NCBI GenBank assembly: GCA_947478175.1
Contig: CANJUQ010000020.1
Coordinates: forward strand, 1 to 32,529
Source: Thiotrichales bacterium
GTDB lineage: Bacteria > Pseudomonadota > Gammaproteobacteria > Francisellales > CACEW01
Direction: 5' to 3'
DNA length: 32,529 nucleotides
Shown: one piece after another, positions 23,005 through 31,287 of the stretch
Numbering within the stretch: position 1 is the first letter of the stretch
Layout: each line of letters starts with the position of its first letter
Notes under the pieces: generated by a model
Told to the model about the DNA's origin: nothing
The model's input: only the letters and a program-made list of their open reading frames with translations
The model's database searches: none
Program-made: the position numbers and the translations under genes

Positions 23005-23541
23005 ATGAGCGAATATCAATACTACGAATTTTGTCGATTACATCAGCCATTATCCGCTGAAGCGCGTAAAGAAATGGCCGCACTATCTAGCCGAGCCAAA
23101 GTCGGCACTCACAATGCCATTTATGTTTATAACTATGGGGATTTTCGTGGAAAGCCATTAGCGCTTTTGTTAAAGCATTTTGATGTGTTTTTTTATATTT
23201 CAAATTTTGGAACGATTCAGCTGATTTTTAAATATCTTCGCAAAGAAGTTGATTTATCAGCCATTGAAAATCACTGCGTTGAACAGGTGATTGATTGCGA
23301 TGAAGAGGGCCAATGGGTATGGCTAGATATTTCTATAACCAATGAAGAAACAAGCTTTGATTGGCTAGAAGGGGAAGAATACCTTGCAGATTTTTTGCCC
23401 ATTTATGATGAAATTAAAAATGGTAATTATCAGTTTTTAGAAGCGGTAAAATTATTTAAAGAAGGTGAGTCGGATGCTTTGTCTAGTCTTAATTTGTCAG
23501 CAGCTCAGAAAATATTTTTAGATGTCTGTGTTGGGAATTAA
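23005..23541 (+). CDS. Conserved hypothetical protein, MSEYQYYEF family (oxygenase-cluster gene 3)
   Basis: 178 residues from the ATG at 23005; a TTG at 22987 would add six residues with no ribosome site. It opens MSEYQYYEFCRLHQPLSAEA and continues EMAALSSRAKVGTHNAIYVY, NYGDFRGKPLALLLKHFDVF, FYISNFGTIQLIF. I recall this as a recurrent family in proteobacteria with no assigned function, often next to SWIM-zinc-finger genes; no such gene is adjacent here. Later parts are acidic and helical (FDWLEGEEYLADFLPIYDEI). No catalytic motif stands out. The oxygenase gene follows after 5 nt, indicating co-expression and possibly a physical complex. Confidence 0.65.
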   Translation: MSEYQYYEFCRLHQPLSAEARKEMAALSSRAKVGTHNAIYVYNYGDFRGKPLALLLKHFDVFFYISNFGTIQLIFKYLRKEVDLSAIENHCVEQVIDCDEEGQWVWLDISITNEETSFDWLEGEEYLADFLPIYDEIKNGNYQFLEAVKLFKEGESDALSSLNLSAAQKIFLDVCVGN

Positions 23542-23546
23542 GCAAA

Positions 23547-25856
23547 ATGCTTGAAGAAATTACAAAGGCCATTGAATCTATTCATGGCGAAGGTGAGGAA
23601 AAGTTCTGCGCTTGTCTTACGGTTCCCTTCGAGCATTTAAAACTAGAGCTCAATGGGACTAGATCTTTTCAGTTTCCACTGACTGCTGAACAAATTACGA
23701 GTTTGATTAATTATGCCTCACCTGCGCACTTTGGTCGACGGGATAAAACTCTCTTTGATAAGACTGTGCGAGATGTCTGGGAAATTAAAGCGGATCAGAT
23801 TTCTATGAAGCATCCTTCTTGGGAATCTGAATTAAATAAGACCCTATCTAGATTTAAAAAAGAACTGGGATTCGCAGAGCAAGATGAGTTGATCCCAGAG
23901 CTTCATAATTTTTTGATCTATGAGCCTGGCCAGTTTTTCAAGGCTCACCAAGATTCTGAAAAATGCGATGGCATGGTGGCCTCTTTAGTGATTATTTTGC
24001 CGGGGAAGCATACCGGTGGTGATTTTTTAATTGATCATAAGGGTTCCACGCTTCGCATTCAGGCCTCTAAAAATTCTGGGAGTTCAGTCTGTACTTTTAT
24101 TGGTTTTTATTCGGATTGCCATCATGAAGCTACCCCCGTCGAATCTGGGTATCGGATGGCATTGACTTATAATTTAGTGCTGAAGAAGAATAAAATTCTT
24201 GAAGAGAATTCTGAAAAATATTCAGCGACCTATCCAGAATTAATGCGAGCGCTTAAAAATTATTTCGATTTGAATATTCCAAAAGAGCGGCCTCGAAAGC
24301 TGGTGTATTTATTAGACCATGATTACACCGAACATGGCCTGTCCTGGGATAACCTAAAAGGCCGAGATATCGAAACAGCTAAAGCACTTCGAGAGTTATC
24401 TGAAACTTTAGATTTGGAAATTTATTTGACCTTAGCGGATGTTCGTGAGAATTGGACTTGTGACGATGGGATGAATTTTCATGGGTATCAATACAGAGGC
24501 GATGACAAGATTGTAGATGACGAGGGCTATACCCTGATTGATTTTATTGAGAGTGAGACCTGCTTAGAAAATTGGATCGATAAAACGGGGGCTTCATTAG
24601 GATTTAAAAATATTGGTGTCCATGACTCAGAAATCTGCTGGGCAAAAGCTAGTGATGAATTTGATCCCTATGAATCTGAATACGAAGGCGACATGGGCAA
24701 CTATGGCAATACCATGGATCGTTGGTATCACCGAGCCGCTATTGTTTTATGGCGTCGTGATGAGCAATTTGCAGTTCTCAATGATATTGATCCTTCGGCC
24801 TTGATGGAAATATTGATGGGCTTAATAGATGGCCCTATAGAAAACAGTAAAGCTGAACTCCGGTCAATTATTCGAGAAGTCCTGCCTTATTGGAAAGGCT
24901 TTAGATCAAGATCTTATTCAGCAGAAGATGCGGCAGAAGATCATGATCGACTGTTTCAAATAGCAGCCTATCTGCAATACCCCATCGCGGCTCAAAAATT
25001 ATTAGCATTTATGAATCTTGCTTCAATTAATGCACGAACAGAAGAAGCTATTTTAAATTTGGCAAATACTTATGGGGTTTCGTGGTGTATTGATCAATTT
25101 GAAAACTGGCTCGCGAGAGATCATGGGTCTAGGCGATCAGCATTGAAAGACTTTTCAGAGCTTGTCCGGTTTTTTAATTTAAAAGAGCCAAAAATAGCTC
25201 AGTGGTTATTAGACTATCAGTGGGATTTTATTCAGGCAGAAGACACGGAATTTCTAAAAAAATATTTAAATAATTATGAGATTCGAAAGGCTTCTAAAGA
25301 TCGATGTCCCATCATGCAGGACTATTTACTGGGGACTTTATTGGCCAATGATAATTTAAGGCATCAAAAAGCGTTGGTGCATCTTCAGGATACTATTTTT
25401 ATTTATCCAACCTTAGAAATCGTCGATTGGTTTATGAGTTTTAAGCCTGATTTGAAATATAAAACAGGGAATTGGGGTCATGGGGCGTTCTTTGCTTTTC
25501 TTGTTGAATATTTTGAGGGAGAAAAATCACAAGGCCAAAGAGATCCACATGATTGGTCTCTTCGAGAAAAAAGCACGTGTTCTTGCGATGATTGCAAGAT
25601 GCTAAATTCTTTTTTAGAAGACCGGATTCAAAAAGCAGTCTGTTGGGCTTTAGCTGAAAAACGCAGGGATCATCTGGTTTATAAATTGGATGAAGCCTGT
25701 GCTTTAGTGTCTCATCAAGTCGAAAGAAGGGGGTCTCCCTACAAACTTATTTTGACTAAAAAACCTGAGATTCATACGAGGGCGGCGGAGAGATTTTCAA
25801 AGGTGCTAGAGGCGCTGGAGCAATTGGAGGAGATGATGGGTTTGATGAGTGCATGA
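23547..25856 (+). CDS. Large 2OG-Fe(II) oxygenase with long C-terminal extension (oxygenase-cluster gene 4)
   Basis: 769 residues. The N-terminal prolyl-hydroxylase-like domain (about 100-215) has the iron ligands H134 and D136 (FFKAHQDSEK) and H192/H193 (SDCHHEATPVESGYRM), with R203 as the likely 2-oxoglutarate anchor. The TGGDFLIDH segment is the expected strand. Such domains hydroxylate proline, arginine or histidine in proteins. The remaining 550 residues include DRWYHRAAIVLW, a helical repeat-like part and a conserved cysteine cluster CSCDDC (about residue 681). A similar long architecture occurs in fungal and bacterial oxygenases of unknown target. It overlaps nothing and is 5 bp after gene 3. 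The C-terminus faces the convergent TOTE gene. Confidence 0.82.
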   Translation: MLEEITKAIESIHGEGEEKFCACLTVPFEHLKLELNGTRSFQFPLTAEQITSLINYASPAHFGRRDKTLFDKTVRDVWEIKADQISMKHPSWESELNKTLSRFKKELGFAEQDELIPELHNFLIYEPGQFFKAHQDSEKCDGMVASLVIILPGKHTGGDFLIDHKGSTLRIQASKNSGSSVCTFIGFYSDCHHEATPVESGYRMALTYNLVLKKNKILEENSEKYSATYPELMRALKNYFDLNIPKERPRKLVYLLDHDYTEHGLSWDNLKGRDIETAKALRELSETLDLEIYLTLADVRENWTCDDGMNFHGYQYRGDDKIVDDEGYTLIDFIESETCLENWIDKTGASLGFKNIGVHDSEICWAKASDEFDPYESEYEGDMGNYGNTMDRWYHRAAIVLWRRDEQFAVLNDIDPSALMEILMGLIDGPIENSKAELRSIIREVLPYWKGFRSRSYSAEDAAEDHDRLFQIAAYLQYPIAAQKLLAFMNLASINARTEEAILNLANTYGVSWCIDQFENWLARDHGSRRSALKDFSELVRFFNLKEPKIAQWLLDYQWDFIQAEDTEFLKKYLNNYEIRKASKDRCPIMQDYLLGTLLANDNLRHQKALVHLQDTIFIYPTLEIVDWFMSFKPDLKYKTGNWGHGAFFAFLVEYFEGEKSQGQRDPHDWSLREKSTCSCDDCKMLNSFLEDRIQKAVCWALAEKRRDHLVYKLDEACALVSHQVERRGSPYKLILTKKPEIHTRAAERFSKVLEALEQLEEMMGLMSA

Positions 25857-25892
25857 GGTATTATTTTTATCACTGCACCTGATACCCCATGC
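25851..25892. terminator. Possible bidirectional terminator hairpin
   Basis: GCATGAGGTAT (25851-25861) and ATACCCCATGC (25882-25892) pair over 11 bp with one mismatch and a 20-nt loop, spanning the stops of two convergent genes. The long loop and missing T-run make it weak. Confidence 0.3.
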
Positions 25893-28260
25893 TTCGATAT
25901 TTCTTCAGCCTTTTTTGATACATGCTCATTAGAACCGCTGAATTTTGATCGATGTAATCACAGACCGTAATTTTCTTTTTGTCCTGGTATTGGCGATGCA
26001 GTCGACCAACGTACTGCTGCAAAGTCCCATGCCAAGAAATGGGTAGGGCCAATATTAAGGTGTCCAGTTTTGGATCATCGAAACCCTCGCCAATATATTG
26101 GCCCGTCGCAAGAATAATCCGATTGTCTTGAGACTCTGAAAGTTCTTTCATCATGGCTGTGTTTGTTTTCTTGCTGCGTCCACCCGTAAAAATAAAAACG
26201 TTGTTGATTCCTAGATTTTTCAATTCCGCCTCAAACCAATCCAAATGCTGGCGGCGAGAGGTGAGCAATAAAGGATAACGGCCCGACTGATAAGCCTCTA
26301 GCAGATCTTTTAAAATCAGATGATTCCGGGCTTGATCCTCTGCTAATACGCGATAAATCTCAGAGAAAGACTGACTGGGTAGATCAGAGCTGAATTCTGT
26401 TATCTGAGTTTGCACAGCGCATTGATATTCATGTTCTAAAATGGTGTCTTTCGTGTGAACCTGATGTCGAATCGGGCCACATTGCATAAAAATAATGGGC
26501 TGGTGGCCATCTTTTCTAAAGGGCGTTGCTGTCAGTCCTAAAACATATTTCGCTTTGGCTTTTTTTAGCACTTGTTCAAAGCTAAAAGCCGATAAGTGAT
26601 GGCATTCATCAACGATGATTTGGCCATATTGGGCTATTTCATCTTTGACCTGACCTTCTTTAACCAAGCTTTGCATCATCGCGACATCAACTTTAAAACT
26701 CGGTTTGAATTTACCCCCTCCAATCAAGCCTGGTTTGGTCTCCATTTTTAAAAATTCTGACAATCTTTCTTGCCACTGCGTAAGTAACTGTTGGCGATGA
26801 ACCAAGATTAACGTACTGACTTTTCGCTTAGCAATAACACTGGCTGCAATCACCGTTTTCCCAAAGCCCGTTGCTGCGGATAAGACGCCAATCTCATGAA
26901 CCAGCAATTCTTTGTTAGCTTCTTTTTGAGGCTTGGTCAGCTTGCCTTGGAACGAGGCTTTGATATTTTTTCCAGATTCCCTCTGATCATCACATTGAGC
27001 CAGAATTTTATAGTGATCCAAGAGCTTCAGTAATTCAGGCTCGCAGCCTCTTGGCAAGGCAATATGATGTTCAAAAATCTCGCTGCAATTAATGACTCTG
27101 GGTATTCCAAAGGTCGATAAACGCATGGCCTGAGTTTTATAGAATTCCGGATTTTGAAAGGTGGCTAGTTTTCTAATTTTATTAATTAGTTTTCCTGGCA
27201 GTCCGGCTAGTGGGATGTACAGAAGATTCGCTTTTACAATTTTTATTTCTGCAGGAAGGGGCTCAGTGATACTGGGGTAACTATTTTTATCAGCGACCTG
27301 AGTTTTCCATGGCTTTGAAATTTCTTCTTCAGTGGGCTCTGCTTTGACGTCTAATAACTCTGTCTGGCTTCTAATTTTATTTAATAAGAGCTCAACTTGA
27401 ATAAAACTTAATTTTGCAGTCTTGGCTAAGACATCCCATGGATCGGCAAAGACAGCCAGATTATTTTCAATATCAATAAAAGTACTGTTGCCATTACGGC
27501 GTCTTTGGCCCTGCAGCGGAAGTGCAATGAGATTTCCAAATCCCCCTTTAGGCAGAGTGTCCTGATTAGGAAAGAGGCGGTCATAAGATTCTAAGCTGAG
27601 ATGTGGGTGTTCCTGCATAGTTAAAGTGAGTAAACCAGTCCCAAGATCCCGGGCTATATAAGCAGGAATAGCCTCATCAAAAAACAACCAAATATGCGCG
27701 CCATTCCCAGATTGAGATCGTTCGACCAAGGGGAAAAGTCCTAATTTTTTGCAAGAGTTATAAAAAGCAGCGACGTCTTTTTGCCAAGAGTTTTTGTCGA
27801 AATCCATGGCTAGAAAAAAGCAGTGGTCATTGGGCAGCATTGGATAGATGCCAATCATATGTTTACCCGTCAGATGGTCGTAAAGGACAGGATCTGTCAT
27901 GACTTTCCAGCGTTGATTGGGGCATTCACTGCATTTAATTCGAGGCTTTTGGCAAAATTTTCGATCCCACTCATGATGACAGGCTGGGGAATAGCCAGAC
28001 TTTCCAGAGGTCGAATTTTCCCAGCGCGTTGGGTATACATCTTGTCTGCCTCGAAATAAAGATCGGTAAAGGGAGATTTTCTCGGCGGGGCTTAATGCGT
28101 TATTCAAAGAGGGATTAGGCGTTTTTGAGTTTTCTACAAGTGTAGGTTCTTGAATGAGGTTAAAGTTGATTCCATGTGAGAGCAATAGGCCTTTTAAATA
28201 AGCATTTTCTTTTTGCAAATCAGTATTTAATTGTTCTATTTCGTTAATGTTTTTTGACAT
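25870..28260 (-). CDS. TOTE-type archaeo-eukaryotic primase fused to a DEAD/DECH helicase
   Basis: 796 residues. An N-terminal coiled coil (1-30) precedes a four-Cys zinc motif (C94, C103, C110, C113), then the AEP polymerase core: FLAMDFD (D153, D155) and GNGAHIWLFF (H189) with GNLIALPLQG. The second half is a superfamily 2 helicase: Walker A ATGFGKT (463-469), DECH box IIVDECHH (551-554), motif III LTATPF, and C-terminal motifs ATGQYIGEGFDDPKLD and QQYVGRLHRQ. AEP-helicase fusions of this type are the core of TOTE conflict systems, thought to build alternative nucleic-acid copies during a stress or phage response (family knowledge; mechanism unsettled). It stands alone: other TOTE partners are not seen, but its promoter side opens to a 145-bp divergent region. 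Confidence 0.88.
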   Translation of the reverse strand: MSKNINEIEQLNTDLQKENAYLKGLLLSHGINFNLIQEPTLVENSKTPNPSLNNALSPAEKISLYRSLFRGRQDVYPTRWENSTSGKSGYSPACHHEWDRKFCQKPRIKCSECPNQRWKVMTDPVLYDHLTGKHMIGIYPMLPNDHCFFLAMDFDKNSWQKDVAAFYNSCKKLGLFPLVERSQSGNGAHIWLFFDEAIPAYIARDLGTGLLTLTMQEHPHLSLESYDRLFPNQDTLPKGGFGNLIALPLQGQRRRNGNSTFIDIENNLAVFADPWDVLAKTAKLSFIQVELLLNKIRSQTELLDVKAEPTEEEISKPWKTQVADKNSYPSITEPLPAEIKIVKANLLYIPLAGLPGKLINKIRKLATFQNPEFYKTQAMRLSTFGIPRVINCSEIFEHHIALPRGCEPELLKLLDHYKILAQCDDQRESGKNIKASFQGKLTKPQKEANKELLVHEIGVLSAATGFGKTVIAASVIAKRKVSTLILVHRQQLLTQWQERLSEFLKMETKPGLIGGGKFKPSFKVDVAMMQSLVKEGQVKDEIAQYGQIIVDECHHLSAFSFEQVLKKAKAKYVLGLTATPFRKDGHQPIIFMQCGPIRHQVHTKDTILEHEYQCAVQTQITEFSSDLPSQSFSEIYRVLAEDQARNHLILKDLLEAYQSGRYPLLLTSRRQHLDWFEAELKNLGINNVFIFTGGRSKKTNTAMMKELSESQDNRIILATGQYIGEGFDDPKLDTLILALPISWHGTLQQYVGRLHRQYQDKKKITVCDYIDQNSAVLMSMYQKRLKKYRSMGYQVQ

Positions 28261-28405
28261 GGTGCGTCAATTTTTTGTCAGTAATATTTTTATAGCGAAT
28301 CGTATTGATTTTTATGGTTAAGATCTATCTATTGGCAGCATGGGACGTGTAAAATTTTGCTTATTGATTGGTTCTCACGAATAGAGAAATATTTAGAGAT
28401 AAAGA

Positions 28406-28753
28406 ATGAGATCTAAAAAACCTGAAATTAATTTCAAAGAATATGAATCTGTGGACGCTTTAGATAAAGAAGAACAGGCGCTATTTGATCAATTACAAAA
28501 GGGTGGATGGCGATCTGTCAAAGATTTAGAACATCAAAAAATGATAGCAGTGAAAGCCGCCGAGAATTTCTTTAAAAAAGACGCTGAAGCTAACAAGGCT
28601 ACTATTCCAGAGAATGAGCGTTGGCTTTATAAAAAAGAAAATCTTAAAAATCTCGATGAGGCAATTGAATGGTCGGAGTCACATCCACGTCGGGATAATT
28701 TTGATGAGATTGCAGAGAAAATAGAAAAACCTGATTTAGGTTTTAATGGATAA
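28406..28753 (+). CDS. Orphan antitoxin-like protein
   Basis: 115 hydrophilic residues. The N-terminus (VDALDKEEQALFDQLQKGGW) resembles the N-terminal arm of CopG-type antitoxins and the gene at 29844 in this window, which reads IDDLDAEEAAIHAALQAGQV. The C-terminus (NERWLYKKENLKNLDEAIEW) instead resembles antitoxin tails with a LYKxxE-LxxL pattern. No RHH sequence is obvious. Its 3' end overlaps the convergent PIN toxin gene by 18 bp. No toxin of matching strand is adjacent, so it looks like an orphan or remnant antitoxin. An AGATAAAGA stretch before the ATG gives a weak ribosome site. Function unproven. Confidence 0.55.
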   Translation: MRSKKPEINFKEYESVDALDKEEQALFDQLQKGGWRSVKDLEHQKMIAVKAAENFFKKDAEANKATIPENERWLYKKENLKNLDEAIEWSESHPRRDNFDEIAEKIEKPDLGFNG

Positions 28754-29167
28754 AACATTTAAGCAAAAATCAGCGGGGGTCAGAATTTTAGTTCTTTTGA
28801 GTTTTCCAATCTGAAGAAGGCCTGATTTTCGATCGCCTGTGATCAAATAATCTGCATGACTTTCCAATGCCATGGCCAGTAAAAAATCATCATTGGGGTC
28901 ATGAGATTTTATTTCTGGTGGTAATGCTGGGAGAGTTTCAAGAATTTTTGCATTCTGCATGTTATTGATCATCGTTCCGACCCGGTGAGGCGGCAGGATG
29001 CTTTTTAATTTTGAATATCGACTGACTTGTCTTATTTCTTCTAGTTGCACGAATGAGGTCACGAGCTCAAAACGATCAGAACACCAAGCATCATAAATTA
29101 TATGGGGAGGGCCGTTGGATGAAATGAGGGCGCCAATTAAAACGTTCGTATCTAAAATGACTAACAT
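28736..29167 (-). CDS. PIN-domain toxin (putative toxin-antitoxin, PIN family)
   Basis: 143 residues with the acidic cluster of PIN ribonucleases: D6 (VILDTNVLIGALIS), E43/E44 (VQLEEIRQVSRYSKL), D93/D94 (SHDPNDDFLLAMA) and D112 (DYLITGDRK). It belongs to the COG1569-like PIN group rather than to classical VapC. PIN toxins cut RNA in the cytoplasm. The ATG overlaps the stop of the upstream RHH antitoxin by one base (TAATG), the usual antitoxin-then-toxin coupling. Its 3' end overlaps the convergent orphan antitoxin-like gene. Confidence 0.88.
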   Translation of the reverse strand: MLVILDTNVLIGALISSNGPPHIIYDAWCSDRFELVTSFVQLEEIRQVSRYSKLKSILPPHRVGTMINNMQNAKILETLPALPPEIKSHDPNDDFLLAMALESHADYLITGDRKSGLLQIGKLKRTKILTPADFCLNVLSIKT

Positions 29168-29406
29168 TATTTATTACGAGCCCATTGAACGGCTTCATCA
29201 ATTAATTCTGTCAATTGGACTTCTGTTAGATGAGAACTAGCGTCTTTAGCCTGTTCCACAGCGCTTGCAAAAAGTCTGGCCCGAACGGATTCCTCAATAA
29301 AGCGAGATAAATCACCTTTTCGACCTCCGCCATTGGCAGCGAGGAACATCCTGACAGACTGATCTGTACTGGGTGATACGGCAATATTCCAACGGACGCT
29401 GCTCAT
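29167..29406 (-). CDS. Ribbon-helix-helix antitoxin of the PIN toxin
   Basis: 79 residues from the ATG at 29406, which has AAGGA 5 nt upstream; an upstream ATG at 29430 would add eight residues but lacks such a site. The sequence VRWNIAVSPSTDQSVRMFLA followed by GRKGDLSRFIEESVR is a recognised RHH antitoxin type (strand WNIAVSP, then two helices). The C-terminal helix (LTELIDEAVQWARNK) would clamp the PIN toxin. It is transcribed first in the pair. A direct repeat TTATGTG (29421-29427 and 29438-29444), just upstream, is a plausible operator. Confidence 0.82.
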   Translation of the reverse strand: MSSVRWNIAVSPSTDQSVRMFLAANGGGRKGDLSRFIEESVRARLFASAVEQAKDASSHLTEVQLTELIDEAVQWARNK

Positions 29407-29420
29407 ATAATGATCCTTAC

Positions 29421-29444
29421 TTATGTGCATAGGTGTTTATGTGT
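29421..29444 (-). repeat. Direct repeat upstream of RHH antitoxin (putative operator)
   Basis: Two copies of TTATGTG spaced 17 bp start to start, 15-38 bp upstream of the antitoxin ATG. RHH repressors commonly bind tandem short sites. Weak on its own. Confidence 0.35.
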
Positions 29445-29535
29445 TTATTTTATCTATTTCATGGGCTTAATCAATAGGAGGTCTAAAACTCTTATTTAGC
29501 CAAACTGCCTGGAAGCCATTGAAAAAATAATTTTA

Positions 29536-29565
29536 TTGTATATCATTAAGCATACAAATTATAAA
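29536..29565 (+). promoter_or_regulatory. Promoter and palindromic operator of the BrnT/BrnA locus
   Basis: TTGTAT (29536-29541) and TATAAA (29560-29565) are 18 nt apart, 12 nt before the start at 29578. TTGTAT is also the left arm of a perfect inverted repeat with ATACAA (29552-29557), 10-nt centre, so a repressor would cover the -35 and spacer. BrnA-type antitoxins are known to autoregulate from palindromes in this place. Confidence 0.5.
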
Positions 29566-29577
29566 TAAGCCTGTTTG

Positions 29578-29847
29578 ATGAAAGCGATTCGTTGGAATTT
29601 AGAAAAAGCAGCCCTTTTGAAAGAAACGCGCGGTATCGAGTTTGAGAAAATTGCAGTCCTTATTGAAGAAGAGCACATTTTGGGGGTTGCAGACGTTCCG
29701 AGTAGAGAGAATCAGAAAATGTTTCTGATTGATTATGACGATTACTTGGTTTGTGTTCCTTTTGTGGAGACTGAAACCGAAATTTTTCTTAAAACAGCTT
29801 ATCGTAATAGAAAATTCAATAAGACCATCAAGGCGGACCAATCATGA
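29578..29847 (+). CDS. brnT: BrnT-family ribonuclease toxin
   Basis: 89 residues from the ATG at 29578. It fits BrnT along its length: IRWNLEKAALLKETRGIEFE, VLIEEEHILGV, then VPFVETETEIFLKTAYRNRK. BrnT is a RelE-fold RNase whose gene precedes its antitoxin, as here. The C-terminal AYRNRKFNK matches the conserved Arg/Lys-rich end of the family, where catalytic basic residues lie. The stop overlaps the next ATG by 4 bp (ATGA). Divergent from the PIN/RHH pair, with a shared 150-bp control region. Confidence 0.85.
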   Translation: MKAIRWNLEKAALLKETRGIEFEKIAVLIEEEHILGVADVPSRENQKMFLIDYDDYLVCVPFVETETEIFLKTAYRNRKFNKTIKADQS

Positions 29848-30167
29848 AAAAGCAGAAAATAGTTCCTATTGATTTAACGCAGCTTGAACCTATTGATGAT
29901 CTCGATGCTGAGGAGGCTGCTATTCACGCGGCTTTACAAGCAGGACAAGTGGAGTGGGATTTAAGTGAGCAAACGAAGAAACATTACGCCCAGATATTTC
30001 GGGATTATAGAAATCAACGCAGAGCGATCAGTTTACGGATTCCTGAAGGGGATTTTTTAGCGATTCGCACTAAAGCGGCGGAGTTGGGTCTTCCCTATCA
30101 ATCGTTGATTAATTCCTTGATTCATCAATACGTCACTGGATCCGATAACAGGCAACAACTTTTATAA
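29844..30167 (+). CDS. brnA: BrnA/CopG-like antitoxin
   Basis: 107 residues. An extended N-terminal arm (IDDLDAEEAAIHAALQAG) precedes a C-terminal RHH domain: AISLRIPEGDFLAIRTKAAE as strand and first helix, then LGLPYQSLINSLIHQYVTG as second helix. The arm-plus-RHH order is common among antitoxins of BrnT and RelE-like toxins. It is coupled to brnT by a 4-bp overlap and likely binds the palindrome upstream of the operon. Its 3' end overlaps the convergent integrase stop by 6 bp. The BrnA name is by partner; the fold is clear. Confidence 0.8.
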   Translation: MKKQKIVPIDLTQLEPIDDLDAEEAAIHAALQAGQVEWDLSEQTKKHYAQIFRDYRNQRRAISLRIPEGDFLAIRTKAAELGLPYQSLINSLIHQYVTGSDNRQQLL

Positions 30168-31193
30168 CAAACCTTCCCCGGCGTGATCTTTGTATTGATC
30201 GATATTTCTGAAATACATAATCAGCGACTTTAAGTCTTTATGTCCCGTGACCCCCATGATCTGCTCGTAAGAAGCGCCGTTTTTCCTTGCCGCCGTCACG
30301 AAGCCTGCTCGCAAACTATGACCAGCGTAGTTCTCATGATCGAGACCAATCAGCGCGCTGTATTTTTTAACGACCAGCGCCACGGTTTGATCGGAGAGAT
30401 CAGGTTTCTTTGGATCATTATAAGAAGGGCGAAGCAGTCCTGTTTTATGAATAATCCCCCGAAACAAATAACTCTCAGTAATTCCTGACGCCGCAATCCA
30501 ATCTTGAACCGCCTGCACGGGGCAATAGTCTTTTCCTCGTAAAATGGGCTTTGTTTTTCCTTGGCCCGTCTGGTCTGTTTTACTGGTGGGTATAAAAACA
30601 TCCATGCCTTGCTGGTGAATTTTTAAATCATCCAATTTTACTTTCACTAATTCTGATCGCCGAAATCCTCCGGCGAAACCTAAGAGAAGCAATGCCTTGT
30701 CTCTTAAGCCGATTAAAGTCGTGTCGTCGATTTGTTCCACCATGAGCGCAATCAAATCATTCGTGCTTGGAGACTTTTGATCCGGGGCGGCAAGCTTCTC
30801 TCGCATGATGCCTTTGAGGGTTTGTCGAACGAGTTCATCATCAGTAGGCAACGTTGAGAGTCCGGCCATTTTATGGACAAAGCGAATGGCGGCTAAGCGT
30901 CTTGAAATACTGGAGGCTTTTAAAACAGGTGTTTTACTTTTGGCTTGAGCCGCTAAGAAATTGGCAATGACATTGGGCGTGGCTGGGAGATAATCGAAAT
31001 GTCGATTTTCACACCAAAGCCTAAAAACTTTCAAATCTGCGGCATAAGCTCGGAGCGTGTTTTCAGACAGAGAATTTTTGACATAGTCCTTGGCGTAATC
31101 GTCCAAGTCCGGATCTTTCATAAACTGAAGGGCTCGTTCCTGGGATTTTTCATGAAGGACGAGCCAGTTGGGCTTTTTATTTGGATTTTGCAT
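30162..31193 (-). CDS. Tyrosine recombinase / integrase
   Basis: 343 residues. The N-terminal SAM-like arm domain (SENTLRAYAADLKVFRLWCE) binds core sites; the catalytic domain has R178 (AGGFRRSELVKV), K205 (IPTSKTDQTGQG), H292 and R295 (GHSLRAGFVTAA), H318 (GVTGHKDLKSL) and the nucleophile Y327 (LIMYFRNIDQY). All residues are intact. It could integrate the element or resolve plasmid multimers. No directionality factor is recognised. A 15-bp near-perfect direct repeat 95-167 bp upstream (31288 and 31346) is a possible recombination or arm-type site. No tRNA is adjacent within the window. Confidence 0.92.
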   Translation of the reverse strand: MQNPNKKPNWLVLHEKSQERALQFMKDPDLDDYAKDYVKNSLSENTLRAYAADLKVFRLWCENRHFDYLPATPNVIANFLAAQAKSKTPVLKASSISRRLAAIRFVHKMAGLSTLPTDDELVRQTLKGIMREKLAAPDQKSPSTNDLIALMVEQIDDTTLIGLRDKALLLLGFAGGFRRSELVKVKLDDLKIHQQGMDVFIPTSKTDQTGQGKTKPILRGKDYCPVQAVQDWIAASGITESYLFRGIIHKTGLLRPSYNDPKKPDLSDQTVALVVKKYSALIGLDHENYAGHSLRAGFVTAARKNGASYEQIMGVTGHKDLKSLIMYFRNIDQYKDHAGEGLL

Positions 31194-31287
31194 GGGATTT
31201 TTGACTACTGATAAAGACGATTATCGCTAATGATAGGATAAAAACCTAAATTGAGCATCCAGAAACCGTCTTTTATGCGCTTGATTT

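Noticed and set aside
28254..28270. Short palindrome TTGAC...GTCAA over the TOTE start codon as an operator
   Set aside because: Only 5-bp arms, partly inside coding sequence; expected by chance in A+T-rich DNA.
30162..31193. tRNA attachment site for the integrase
   Set aside because: No tRNA-like cloverleaf or TTCGAATC-type arm was seen on either side of the integrase in the window.
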